NCBI GenBank assembly: GCA_017795005.1
Contig: CP051242.1
Span: forward strand, 1,822,976-1,886,975
From: Balneolaceae bacterium
GTDB lineage: Bacteria > Bacteroidota > Rhodothermia > Balneolales > Balneolaceae
Direction: 5' to 3'
Length of the DNA stretch: 64,000 nucleotides
Made by a program: the position numbers and the translations under genes. Each line of letters starts with the position of its first letter. Within the stretch, counting starts at the first letter, position 1. The notes under the pieces are model-generated. The model was not told where the DNA came from, did no database searches, and worked only from the letters and a program-made list of their open reading frames with translations. Below, in pieces: positions 27,381 through 36,175 of this stretch.

Positions 27381-28403
27381 TTATTTCTTTCTTGTTATAA
27401 TGAAATGAATAAGATCAACAAAATCCTGTGTATTAGATGAGTAAGGTATTTTTTCCAGACTTGCTATTGCTTCGTTGGCATAGTCGTACATTATATTTCT
27501 GGCGTAATCCATTCCACCTTTATCATGGACAAAAGTAACTATCTCCTCAACTTCTTTATTCTTTTTCTTCCGCTTTTTCATCAAAGAACGAATATGAGAG
27601 GCTTCTTTTTTTGAAGCATGTTCCATTGCTTTAATAAGAGGTAAAGTAACTTTACGTTCCTGAATGTCATTTCTGGTTGGCTTCCCGATGTCGTATTTCC
27701 CGTAGTCAAACAAATCGTCTCTGATCTGAAAAGCGATCCCAATACACATGCCAATATCTCTTAGTAGTTTATGCATATTTGGGTCATCAGAAGCTGAAAT
27801 TGCGCCACACTCGCAACAGGTCGAAATGAGACTGGCAGTTTTTTCAGATATAATCTGAAAATATCGTTCTTCAGTCATGTTAAATAATCCGGCCGTCTTT
27901 AACTGACGAAGTTCACCTTCACTCATTTTTTGTACTGCTCTAGATTGAACTTTAAGCAATTGATGTTCTTCATTTTCCAAAGCAATAAGCAAGCCTTTTG
28001 ATAGTAAATAATCGCCGAGAAGAACTCCGGCTTTATTTCTCCAAATCTTGTTGATGCTAACAAATCCTCTTCTTGAATTTGCATCATCTACTACATCATC
28101 ATGAATTAAAGTGGCTGTATGAAGTAGTTCAATCATAGTAGCAGCTATATGGCTACGTTCACTTATTCCCCCCAACAAATTTGCGCTCATGAAAACCAAA
28201 GTAGGGCGTAATTCTTTTCCTTTTTGCTTTAACAAATAAGAAATTATTTGATCCAATAATAAAACATCTGTTTTTATTGTTGACTTAAAAAAGCTTCTAA
28301 ATTCCTTTAAATCAGCAGATACAGGCGCAGTAATTTCCTGAAGAGTTTTTCTTGTAACAGTGTCAGTATTAATTCTTTGTAGATCCTCAGTATCAATCAT
28401 CAA
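27381..28403 (-). CDS. Polyprenyl diphosphate synthase (IspB-like trans-isoprenyl synthase)
   Basis: 340 residues. The first aspartate-rich motif is LIHDDVVDDANSRRG and the second is RDDLFDYGKYDIGKP, with GKELRPTLVFMSANL upstream. It condenses isopentenyl diphosphate onto an allylic primer to give the quinone side chain, or possibly another long polyprenyl. The start could be either of the first two methionines (MMIDTEDLQ). First gene of the envelope operon running to PBP1A; divergent from pfkA across 100 bp. Confidence 0.92.
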   Translation of the reverse strand: MMIDTEDLQRINTDTVTRKTLQEITAPVSADLKEFRSFFKSTIKTDVLLLDQIISYLLKQKGKELRPTLVFMSANLLGGISERSHIAATMIELLHTATLIHDDVVDDANSRRGFVSINKIWRNKAGVLLGDYLLSKGLLIALENEEHQLLKVQSRAVQKMSEGELRQLKTAGLFNMTEERYFQIISEKTASLISTCCECGAISASDDPNMHKLLRDIGMCIGIAFQIRDDLFDYGKYDIGKPTRNDIQERKVTLPLIKAMEHASKKEASHIRSLMKKRKKKNKEVEEIVTFVHDKGGMDYARNIMYDYANEAIASLEKIPYSSNTQDFVDLIHFIITRKK

Positions 28404-28503
28404 AAGTGTTCAAATTTTCTTAAACTTGGCTGCCCTCTAAATTAGTTAATATCCATAACAAATATTTAAGGGTATTTCTCACTCAACTCATACATAAACT
28501 CAC

Positions 28504-29493
28504 ATGATTGAACCAGTGTCAGAAGTTAAAACTATTGCCGTATTAACAAGTGGAGGCGATTCTCCGGGGATGAATGCTGCTGTTAGAGCAGTCGTTCGCG
28601 CAGCCTGGGCGTACAATGTTGAAGTATTTGCAGTGTATCACGGTTATCAGGGACTAATCGAAGGAGAGTTCGAAAAAGTAAATTCCAACTTTGTATCAAA
28701 TATAATTCAACGAGGTGGAACAATACTTAAGTCGGCGCGTTCTCAGGATTTTCGAACAGAAGAAGGCAGGAAAAAAGCTGCAAAACAATTAAAAGACAGA
28801 GATATTGATGCGCTTGTTGTTATTGGTGGAGACGGTACTTTTACCGGAGCAAACATCTTTAGTAACGAACATGATATCAATGTTGTAGGTATTCCTGGTA
28901 CTATTGATAATGATATTATAGGAACAGATGAAACAATAGGCTATGATACTGCATTAAATACAGCCTTGGATGCTATTGATAAAATTCGAGATACAGCTGA
29001 TGCTCACGAAAGGATGTTTTTAGTTGAGGTAATGGGTCGTGATACTGGTTTTATTGCACTTGAAACAGCCATTGCATGTGGTGCTGAACTCGCACTTTTG
29101 CCAGAAGAGCTTACTGATATCAATGAGGTTAAATCTCAGCTGAAGAATATGCTTAAAGAGCAAAAAAGAAGTAGTCTGATTGTAGTTGCTGAAGGAGATG
29201 AAACTGGTGGAGCTCTTAAACTTGCCGAAAAAATAAAAGATGATTTTAAACAATATGATTTAAAAGTATGTATTCTAGGTCATATTCAACGAGGTGGCAC
29301 TCCATCTGCCCATGATCGGGTACTGGCAAGTCGTTTAGGGGCGGCAGCAGTTAAAGTATTATTAGAAGGGCACAGCGAGATAATGGTGGGAATTGTAAAC
29401 AATGCACTTAAAATAACTCCAATGAGAGTAGCAGTTTCAAAAAAGAAAGCGCTCGATCATGCATTAATTGAATTAGCAAAACTACTACGATAA
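28504..29493 (+). CDS. pfkA: ATP-dependent 6-phosphofructokinase
   Basis: 329 residues of the bacterial ATP-PFK type. ATP site: TSGGDSPGMNAAVRAVVR and GGDGTFTGANIF. The catalytic segment is GTIDNDIIGTDETIGYDTA, with the proton-abstracting Asp in TIDND. Substrate binding: EVMGRDTGFIAL and GHIQRGGTPSAHDR. The Gly after GGDG favours ATP over pyrophosphate. Catalyses the committed step of glycolysis. pgi follows 11 bp downstream, so two consecutive glycolytic steps are co-transcribed. Confidence 0.97.
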   Translation: MIEPVSEVKTIAVLTSGGDSPGMNAAVRAVVRAAWAYNVEVFAVYHGYQGLIEGEFEKVNSNFVSNIIQRGGTILKSARSQDFRTEEGRKKAAKQLKDRDIDALVVIGGDGTFTGANIFSNEHDINVVGIPGTIDNDIIGTDETIGYDTALNTALDAIDKIRDTADAHERMFLVEVMGRDTGFIALETAIACGAELALLPEELTDINEVKSQLKNMLKEQKRSSLIVVAEGDETGGALKLAEKIKDDFKQYDLKVCILGHIQRGGTPSAHDRVLASRLGAAAVKVLLEGHSEIMVGIVNNALKITPMRVAVSKKKALDHALIELAKLLR

Positions 29494-29504
29494 GAAGAGA
29501 TTTT

Positions 29505-30797
29505 ATGATTAAAAGTGATATAAGAATTGCACGTTCGTTTCTCAACGATGAAGTGTATATAAAGTCGAGATCAAAAGCAGATCTTGGTCTTGAACAATTG
29601 AAATCTAAAACGGGCCCGGGATCAGAGTGGTTAGGTTGGCGTGACATATTGGCTAAACCAAATGATGCAGAACTGGAAGAGATTTCTCAATTAGCTACCA
29701 AGATTCGGCAGGATGCAGATATTTTTATCGTTTGTGGTATTGGTGGTTCTTATCTAGGAGCTAAAGCTGTTATTGATGCCCTTACACCTCATTTTAGAGC
29801 TAATGGTCCTGAAATTCTTTATGCTGGACATCACATGGGTGGGAAGTACCTCGAAGAATTGATCGCTTATTTAAAAGCTCCAAACTCTGATGGATCAAAG
29901 AAAAGTATTTATATAAATGTAATTTCAAAATCAGGTTCCACGTTGGAGACAGCGCTTTCTTTTAGAGCTATCAGGGAAGTGATGGAAGAAATGTATGCCG
30001 AAGATGTGATTAAAAGAATTATCTGTACTACCAGTAAAGAGGGAGGGATTCTGAATCCTCAGATCGAAGCTAAAAAGTATAAAAAATTCATTATTCCGGA
30101 TGATGTGGGAGGTCGCTTTTCTGTTCTCACTCCTGTTGGTTTATTACCAATTGCAGTTGCAGGTATTGATATTAAGACTCTTTTTTATGGAGCGGTTTCA
30201 GCATATAACAGATTCGAAGATGATGCTGAAGAAATTCTTGAATATGCAGCTCTAAGAAATGCTCTTCACGAAGAAGGATATACAATTGATGTATTTGCTT
30301 GCTTCGAGCCGGAGCTCAAATCTCTTGGAGGTTGGATTCAACAGTTATTAGGAGAAAGTGAAGGAAAAGAAGGAAAAGGAATTTTCCCGGCAGTGGCTGC
30401 ATATTCAACAGATCTTCACAGTTTAGGGCAATTTATACAGCAAGGGCAAAGAAGTGTAATCGAAACGTTCATTATTGTGGAAAAACCATTTTCAAAACTT
30501 AAGGTTTCTGAAATTGATGGTAATGATGATAAGCTGAATTATCTGGCTGGTAAGAGCTTCCATGAAATTAATAATAGTGCCAGATTGGGTACTACTGAAG
30601 CACATCATGAAGGAGATGTCCCTATTCTAAATATCTCGATTGATACCCTTAATGAGGAAAACATTGGTGAATTAATTTACTTTTTTGAATTATTGACCGG
30701 AGTTTTCGTATATAGTTTAGGGGTTAATCCATTTAACCAACCCGGAGTTGAAGATTATAAAAAGGCAATGTATCGCCTGCTAGGAAAAGAAGGATAG
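29505..30797 (+). CDS. pgi: Glucose-6-phosphate isomerase (short bacterial type)
   Basis: 430 residues, the ~45-kDa type rather than the ~550-residue proteobacterial form. SIS-fold phosphosugar features: VCGIGGSYLGAKAVIDAL, VISKSGSTLETALSFR, VGGRFSVLTPVGLLPIAVAG and the C-terminal GVNPFNQPGVEDYK with the active-site Lys region. Converts glucose-6-P to fructose-6-P, the step before PfkA. SD-like AAGAGA precedes the ATG. Confidence 0.96.
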   Translation: MIKSDIRIARSFLNDEVYIKSRSKADLGLEQLKSKTGPGSEWLGWRDILAKPNDAELEEISQLATKIRQDADIFIVCGIGGSYLGAKAVIDALTPHFRANGPEILYAGHHMGGKYLEELIAYLKAPNSDGSKKSIYINVISKSGSTLETALSFRAIREVMEEMYAEDVIKRIICTTSKEGGILNPQIEAKKYKKFIIPDDVGGRFSVLTPVGLLPIAVAGIDIKTLFYGAVSAYNRFEDDAEEILEYAALRNALHEEGYTIDVFACFEPELKSLGGWIQQLLGESEGKEGKGIFPAVAAYSTDLHSLGQFIQQGQRSVIETFIIVEKPFSKLKVSEIDGNDDKLNYLAGKSFHEINNSARLGTTEAHHEGDVPILNISIDTLNEENIGELIYFFELLTGVFVYSLGVNPFNQPGVEDYKKAMYRLLGKEG

Positions 30798-30805
30798 TTT
30801 ATATT

Positions 30806-31441
30806 TTGAACGAAGAAATTAAATCTAAATACATTGCGGTAGCAGGGAATATTGGCGCAGGGAAATCTTCGCTAACTGGCTTGCTGGCCAAACATTTTAA
30901 TTGGGAAGCCTTTTACGAATCTGTAGATGATAACCCTTATCTCGCCGATTTCTATGAAGATATGCTCCGCTGGAGCTTTAACCTTCAGATTTATTTTCTA
31001 TCAAGCAGATTCAGGCACCAGAAAGAGATGCTGAAACAGGAAATCAGTTTAATTCAGGACAGAACTATCTATGAAGATGTTGAGATTTTTGCAAAGAACC
31101 TTCATGAAATGAACTTGATGAGCGACAGGGATTTTGCAAATTACGAAGCCTTATTCCATGAGATGAGTCATTATCTTCGACCTCCCGATCTTTTAATATA
31201 CCTACGCGCACAGGTTCCTACGCTGGTTAAGCAAATTCAGCAGCGCGGTAGAGATTATGAAAACACAATTCGCATAGATTATCTGGAGAGATTGAATCGT
31301 TTATATGAAGACTGGATCGATCGTTATCCTCATGAAAAGCTTATTATTGATACCGATGACCTCGATTTCGTGAATGATCCTGAAGATTTAGGAAAAGTAA
31401 TTGGGTTAATAGAGCAGCGACTCTACGGTTTGTTTAATTGA
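30806..31441 (+). CDS. Deoxynucleoside kinase (dCK/dGK family)
   Basis: 211 residues with the P-loop GNIGAGKSSL (about 14-23), then YESVDDNPYLADFYEDM, the DRTIYEDVEIFA motif (ERS/DR-type catalytic Arg) and a lid-like RGRDYE. Salvages deoxynucleosides by phosphorylation. Start is TTG at 30806, 8 bp after pgi, with AAGGA about 12 nt upstream; no ATG precedes the P-loop, so TTG is favoured. Likely the last gene of the pfkA-pgi transcript. Confidence 0.88.
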   Translation: MNEEIKSKYIAVAGNIGAGKSSLTGLLAKHFNWEAFYESVDDNPYLADFYEDMLRWSFNLQIYFLSSRFRHQKEMLKQEISLIQDRTIYEDVEIFAKNLHEMNLMSDRDFANYEALFHEMSHYLRPPDLLIYLRAQVPTLVKQIQQRGRDYENTIRIDYLERLNRLYEDWIDRYPHEKLIIDTDDLDFVNDPEDLGKVIGLIEQRLYGLFN

Positions 31442-31472
31442 TTGTACAACAAGCGTATTATCCTTATCTTTG
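31442..31472 (+). promoter_or_regulatory. Bacteroidota-type promoter for the DUF177-rpmF-plsX-fab operon
   Basis: TATCTTTG at 31465-31472 exactly fits the TAnnTTTG -7 element. TTG at 31442-31444 lies 20 nt upstream, where the -33 box is expected. The start codon is 23 nt after the box and is preceded by AAAGGAG (31481-31487). Confidence 0.5.
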
Positions 31473-31494
31473 TTGGCTGTAAAGGAGACTTGCT

Positions 31495-31998
31495 ATGTTT
31501 AAGTTTAAGATCTTTGAAATTCCTGAAGGAAAAAGTGAAAGAACGCTCCAGTTAAATACTGGCGATCTTGATTTAGGAGAGATTTCTTTGAAATCAGGGA
31601 CTATTGAAATTGAATTCAATCGTTCACTTCATTTTATCCTTACAAAGCTGAAGTTCGACATAATAGTGGAACTTACATGTGACCGATCACTGGATAACTT
31701 TGATTACGAAGTAATACAGGGTTATGAAATACTTTTTAAAGAAGAAAAAGTAGAAGAGTCGGCCGACGAAAATGGAGCAATCAGGAATTTTGACCATGCA
31801 TCAAAACAAATAGACATAGAACAAGATGTACTTGATACATTACTTGTAAGTCTTCCTGCAAAGAAATTACATCCCCGTTTTTTGGATGAAAATGGCACCC
31901 CGAAAGAGTTTCTCAATAAACAGTTTGGAGAAGCAGATGAAGAAGAGGGTGAGACAATTGATCCAAGATGGGAAGCATTGAAAGATTTAAAGAAATAA
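31495..31998 (+). CDS. DUF177/YceD family protein (23S rRNA accumulation protein family)
   Basis: 167 residues, acidic C-terminus. The N-terminal ~90 residues form the beta-rich DUF177 region with the family-typical LTCDRSLDNFDYEV. The C-terminal half carries IDIEQDVLDTLLVSLPAKKLHP, matching the 'D-L...E-x-L-L-L-P' region. YceD proteins are nearly always upstream of rpmF, as here (15 bp gap), and are linked to 23S rRNA or L32 handling. First gene of the fatty-acid operon. Confidence 0.88.
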   Translation: MFKFKIFEIPEGKSERTLQLNTGDLDLGEISLKSGTIEIEFNRSLHFILTKLKFDIIVELTCDRSLDNFDYEVIQGYEILFKEEKVEESADENGAIRNFDHASKQIDIEQDVLDTLLVSLPAKKLHPRFLDENGTPKEFLNKQFGEADEEEGETIDPRWEALKDLKK

Positions 31999-32013
31999 TA
32001 CACAGGATTAATA

Positions 32014-32193
32014 ATGGCACATCCAAAACGAAAAACTTCGAAAGCCAGAAGAGATAAAAGAAGATCGCATCACGCGATCTCTGATGTTACTCTTGCAAAA
32101 TGCTCAAACTGTGGGGCTCTCCACAAATACCACCACGCTTGCCCTGAATGCGGCTACTATAGAGGAAGACAAGTAGTTAACGTAGCTAACTAA
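32014..32193 (+). CDS. rpmF: 50S ribosomal protein L32
   Basis: 59 residues. Begins MAHPKRKTSKARRDKRRSHH, the L32 signature, and contains a complete zinc ribbon, CSNC at ~34-37 and CPEC at ~47-50. This is the C+ (zinc-bound) form. Sits between DUF177 and plsX, the canonical order. Start at ATG 32014 with AGGATTA upstream. Confidence 0.97.
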   Translation: MAHPKRKTSKARRDKRRSHHAISDVTLAKCSNCGALHKYHHACPECGYYRGRQVVNVAN

Positions 32194-32203
32194 GTCTGAT
32201 CTA

Positions 32204-33187
32204 ATGATAATTGCGGTAGATGCGGCCGGTGGTGATTTTTTTCCAAAAAACCCAATTGAGGGGGCTTTATTTGCTCTCAATGAGGACGCATCTCTGCAAA
32301 TAATTTTTGTTGGGCCTGAAGAGATTCTTTCTGAGGAATTACAAAAACATACTTATGACAAAAGCAGAGTTCAGGTAATACATGCTCCTGAAATCATAGA
32401 TATGCATGATTCTCCTTCTGCAGCAGTTAAAAGTAAACGTAATTCATCCATTACGGTTGGAATAAACCTTCATAAAGAAGGGAAATGTGATGCATTTGTA
32501 AGTGCGGGTAATACGGGTGCATTATTAGCAGCATCCACCTTTATCTTAGGAAAACTGGAAGGGGTATTAAGACCAACAATTGCCTCTTATTACCCAACAC
32601 TGAAAGGATTTCGTCTTTTGGTTGATGCAGGAGCTAATTTGGAACTTAAACCTGAACATGCTTTTCAATTTGCCAAAATGGGGCAAATATTTTGTAAGCA
32701 GGTTATGGGTATTGATAACCCAAAAGTTGGTTTGCTTAACGTTGGTGAAGAAGACGAAAAGGGTACCGATGAAATGAAAGAAATTCACCAGTACCTAAAA
32801 CAACTGAAAGGTTTTGTTGGCAATGTTGAAGGAAGAGATATTTTCCCTGCTAAAGCTGATGTTTTTGTCACGAATGGTGTAGTAGGTAATATCTTGCTCA
32901 AATTTGGAGAATCCATACCGTCTGCCCTTAAGCATATGGTGAAAGAATCGGCTAACAAGGGATTGTTATCCAAATTATATTTACTGGCAGCACAGAAAGT
33001 TTTAAGAGAATCTCTCCAGCCTTTTAATTATGAGAATGTAGGTGGGATTCCTTTTTTGGGAGTAAATGGAATAAGCATAGTTGGACATGGTGGAAGTTCT
33101 CCACTTGCAATAAAAAATATGATTAAGAATGCCATTAATTGCGTACAGAGTGATGTAAATGGCAAAATTGTAGCATCTCTAAATTGA
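32204..33187 (+). CDS. plsX: Phosphate acyltransferase PlsX
   Basis: 327 residues. Starts MIIAVDAAGGDFFPKNPIEG (family: DAMGGD), followed by MHDSPSAAVKSKRNSSI, SAGNTGALLA and the C-terminal GVNGISIVGHGGSS. Makes acyl-phosphate from acyl-ACP for phospholipid synthesis, peripheral to the inner membrane. The middle residue of the DAxGGD motif is Ala instead of the usual Met. FabH starts 11 bp beyond its stop codon. Confidence 0.97.
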   Translation: MIIAVDAAGGDFFPKNPIEGALFALNEDASLQIIFVGPEEILSEELQKHTYDKSRVQVIHAPEIIDMHDSPSAAVKSKRNSSITVGINLHKEGKCDAFVSAGNTGALLAASTFILGKLEGVLRPTIASYYPTLKGFRLLVDAGANLELKPEHAFQFAKMGQIFCKQVMGIDNPKVGLLNVGEEDEKGTDEMKEIHQYLKQLKGFVGNVEGRDIFPAKADVFVTNGVVGNILLKFGESIPSALKHMVKESANKGLLSKLYLLAAQKVLRESLQPFNYENVGGIPFLGVNGISIVGHGGSSPLAIKNMIKNAINCVQSDVNGKIVASLN

Positions 33188-33198
33188 TAAATTCCCTT

Positions 33199-34188
33199 AT
33201 GGAAGTACAAAGAGCTAAGATTTCGGCGGTAGGACATTTTCTGCCAGAAGATCGGTTGACAAATTTTGACCTCGAAAAATTGGTCGAAACAAATGACGAA
33301 TGGATCAGAACGCGTACAGGTATTTCTGAACGTCGTATTTTGAAGGATCCCGATAAAGCTACTTCCTATATGGCTACGAAAGCTGCTCAGGAAGCCCTTG
33401 ATGCTGCTGGAGTTTCTGCTGAAGAAATAGATATTGTTATTGTAGCCACTGTAACTCCTGATTACATGTTCCCTGCAACAGCTTGTTTGGTTCAGGAAAA
33501 ACTGGGGGCAAAAAATGCATTCGCATTTGATATCTCAGCTGCATGTTCAGGGTTTATTTACGCACTTACAACAGGGGCATCTTTTATTCAGGGAAGAACT
33601 GCTAATAAAGTCTTGGTGATTGGAGCAGATAAAATGTCCTCAATTCTGGATTATACCGATAGAACAACATGTATTTTGTTTGGAGATGGTGCTGGTGCTG
33701 TTTTATTGGAAGCTTCTGAGGATGAAACCGGAGTGATTGATAGCATCCATTATACAGAAGGGGATGTAAATTGTGGTTTGTATCAACCCGCAGGAGGAAG
33801 CCTAAGACCTGCCACTCATGAAACGGTTGACGCTAGAATGCATTCAATTCGACAAGATGGTCGTGCTGTGTTTAAAAAGGCAACTATGGGAATGGCAGAT
33901 GTTTCATCCGAAATTATGAAAAAGAATAATCTGACTGCAGATGATGTGGCTTGGTTAGTTCCACATCAGGCTAACCTACGTATTATAGATGCAACTGCAA
34001 ACAGAATGGGTATTTCATCTGAAAAAGTGATGATCAACATAGGTCGATATGGCAATACAACTGCAGCTACTATTCCACTTTGTTTATACGATTGGAAAGA
34101 TCAGTTAAACAAAGGAGATAACCTTGTTCTAGCAGCCTTTGGAGGTGGATTTACCTGGGGCGCTGTGTATGTAAAATGGAGTCTGTAA
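33199..34188 (+). CDS. fabH: Beta-ketoacyl-ACP synthase III
   Basis: 329 residues from ATG 33199; an in-frame TTG at 33184 overlaps the plsX stop and adds five atypical residues. The thiolase-fold triad is present: C116 in SAACSGFIYAL, H256 in VPHQANLRI and N286 in GRYGNTTAAT. Condenses acetyl-CoA (or branched primers) with malonyl-ACP to start fatty-acid synthesis. GGGFTWG near the end is intact. One bp separates it from fabD. Confidence 0.97.
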   Translation: MEVQRAKISAVGHFLPEDRLTNFDLEKLVETNDEWIRTRTGISERRILKDPDKATSYMATKAAQEALDAAGVSAEEIDIVIVATVTPDYMFPATACLVQEKLGAKNAFAFDISAACSGFIYALTTGASFIQGRTANKVLVIGADKMSSILDYTDRTTCILFGDGAGAVLLEASEDETGVIDSIHYTEGDVNCGLYQPAGGSLRPATHETVDARMHSIRQDGRAVFKKATMGMADVSSEIMKKNNLTADDVAWLVPHQANLRIIDATANRMGISSEKVMINIGRYGNTTAATIPLCLYDWKDQLNKGDNLVLAAFGGGFTWGAVYVKWSL

Positions 34189-34189
34189 T

Positions 34190-35077
34190 ATGAGTACAGC
34201 CTATTTATTTCCGGGACAAGGTTCTCAGTTTATTGGTATGGGACAAAATCACTATAATTCGAATTCTGATTTTACCAGCTATGTAGATCAGGCAAACGAT
34301 ATTTTAGGGATCGATTTGAAATCAATCATGTTCGAAGGTCCGGAGGAAAAGCTTAAACAAACAGAATTTACTCAGCCAGCTATATTTCTTCACTCTGTTG
34401 CTTTATTTAAAACACTGAATATGAAACCTGATATGGTTGCGGGTCATAGTTTAGGTGAGTTTTCGGCTTTAGTTGCTTGTGGAGCAGTGGATTTTGAAGA
34501 TGCTTTAAAGATTGTACGCCGAAGAGGGGAGTTAATGCAAGAGGCCGGGACTCAGAATCCCGGAACAATGGCAGCAGTAATCGGAATGGATGATGAAACT
34601 GTTGAAAAAGTGTGTGAAGAAGCTTCAAAAGCAACTGGAAAAGAAGTAATTGCAGCAAATTATAACTGCCCGGGGCAACTTGTGATTTCAGGATATACAG
34701 AAGCTGTTGAAAAAGCAGTTGAACTGGCAAAAGAGCAAGGTGCAAGAATGGCTATGATGCTCCCAGTTAGTGGGGCATTCCACTCATCATTGATGCAACC
34801 TGCGTTAGATGGTTTAAGAGAACAACTTGAAAACCTGGAGATCAACACTCCGGATTGCCCCATTTACTCTAATTACACAGCAAAACCAACAACTGATCCC
34901 GAAGAAATTCGGTCTAATCTTTTGGATCAGCTATTAAATCCAGTCCGTTGGACACAAACTCTTCTGAATATGATGGAAGATGGTGCGACTTCTTTTGTAG
35001 AAGTTGGTCCTGGAAAAGTACTTCAAGGACTTGTTAAAAGAACAGATAGAAAAGCAGAAACCTCAGGACATCAATAA
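34190..35077 (+). CDS. fabD: Malonyl-CoA:ACP transacylase
   Basis: 295 residues. PGQGSQFIGMG at the N-terminus, catalytic S87 in GHSLGEFSAL and the oxyanion/acid region SGAFHSSLMQPA with the catalytic His. GPGKVLQGLVKR closes the domain. Transfers malonyl to ACP. It follows fabH by 1 bp and precedes fabG by 7 bp. Confidence 0.97.
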   Translation: MSTAYLFPGQGSQFIGMGQNHYNSNSDFTSYVDQANDILGIDLKSIMFEGPEEKLKQTEFTQPAIFLHSVALFKTLNMKPDMVAGHSLGEFSALVACGAVDFEDALKIVRRRGELMQEAGTQNPGTMAAVIGMDDETVEKVCEEASKATGKEVIAANYNCPGQLVISGYTEAVEKAVELAKEQGARMAMMLPVSGAFHSSLMQPALDGLREQLENLEINTPDCPIYSNYTAKPTTDPEEIRSNLLDQLLNPVRWTQTLLNMMEDGATSFVEVGPGKVLQGLVKRTDRKAETSGHQ

Positions 35078-35084
35078 AAAGATT

Positions 35085-35834
35085 ATGGGATTATCATTAG
35101 AAGGAAAAACGTGTTTAGTAACAGGCGGTAGCCGCGGAATTGGAAAAGCTATTGCTCTTAAACTTGCCGAGTTTGGCGCTGATGTTGCTATTACTTATGC
35201 TCGTTCTGCTAATGCTGCAAATGAAGTAAAAGCAGAAATTGAAGCTAAAGGTAGAAACGCAAAAGCAATTCAGGCAGATGCGGTGGATTTTGCGGAAGCA
35301 GAAAAAGTTATAAATGAAATTGTTTCTGACTGGGGTAAACTTGATGTACTGGTAAACAATGCCGGCATCACTAAAGACAATCTGATCCTAAGAATGAGTG
35401 AAGATCAGTGGGATGATGTTATAACCACAAATTTGAAAAGTATTTTCAATTACTCTAAAGTTGCTGCTCGACCAATGATGAAAAACAGAGGCGGATCTAT
35501 CATAAATATAAGTTCTGTTGTTGGAATTTCTGGAAATGCGGGACAGAGTAATTATTCAGCTTCGAAGGCGGGAATTATCGGTTTCACTAAATCGTATGCT
35601 AAAGAATTAGCATCCAGAAATATTCGTGCAAATGTTATCGCTCCGGGCTATATCACCACAGATATGACAGATGCTCTCGATGAAAAAGTGCTGGAAGGAA
35701 TAAAAGAAGCTACTCCGCTTGGAAGGGCTGGCAATGCTGATGAGATTGCTGATGCTGTTGTTTTTCTTTCTTCTGATATGAGTAGCTATATTACCGGAGA
35801 AACCATTCGTGTGGATGGCGGAATGGCTATGTAG
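35085..35834 (+). CDS. fabG: 3-oxoacyl-ACP reductase
   Basis: 249 residues from the ATG at 35085. A longer in-frame opening to 35004 would overlap fabD and add a non-homologous 27 residues, so it is rejected. SDR features: TGGSRGIGKAIA (NADPH), NNAG, and the triad S144-Y157-K161 (SSVVG...YSASK). The ending YITGETIRVDGGMAM is typical. Reduces 3-oxoacyl-ACP in each elongation cycle. Confidence 0.97.
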   Translation: MGLSLEGKTCLVTGGSRGIGKAIALKLAEFGADVAITYARSANAANEVKAEIEAKGRNAKAIQADAVDFAEAEKVINEIVSDWGKLDVLVNNAGITKDNLILRMSEDQWDDVITTNLKSIFNYSKVAARPMMKNRGGSIINISSVVGISGNAGQSNYSASKAGIIGFTKSYAKELASRNIRANVIAPGYITTDMTDALDEKVLEGIKEATPLGRAGNADEIADAVVFLSSDMSSYITGETIRVDGGMAM

Positions 35835-35919
35835 CTATTGCGGATACACAAATGAATTTTTATGTTAAACGAGTTTTATTTTAATCTAACTACCAATTAT
35901 TAATACAATAGGACTAATT

Positions 35920-36159
35920 ATGTCACAAGATGTAGAATCAAAAGTAACAGCCATTATCGTTGATAAACTAGGCGTTGACGAATCTGAAGTAACAGCAGAT
36001 GCTAATTTCACTAACGATCTTGGCGCTGATTCTTTAGATACAGTTGAACTAATCATGGAATTCGAAAAAGAATTTGATTTAAGCATTCCTGATGAAGATG
36101 CTGAAAATATTGCAACTGTAGGCGATGCTGTAACTTACCTTTCAGGTAAACTTTCTTAA
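35920..36159 (+). CDS. acpP: Acyl carrier protein
   Basis: 79 residues, highly acidic four-helix protein. The phosphopantetheine site is S38 in [10 protein letters not shown]. 85 bp after fabG, with its own spacer and a weak AGGACTAA ribosome-binding site; high expression may come from an internal promoter there, though I see no clear consensus. fabF follows by 16 bp. Confidence 0.98.
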   Translation: MSQDVESKVTAIIVDKLGVDESEVTADANFTNDLGADSLDTVELIMEFEKEFDLSIPDEDAENIATVGDAVTYLSGKLS

Positions 36160-36175
36160 TTTTTACGTCTAATAT

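Noticed and set aside
35004-35084. Upstream extension of fabG
   Set aside because: Would overlap fabD by 74 bp and adds residues outside the SDR family; ATG 35085 is standard.
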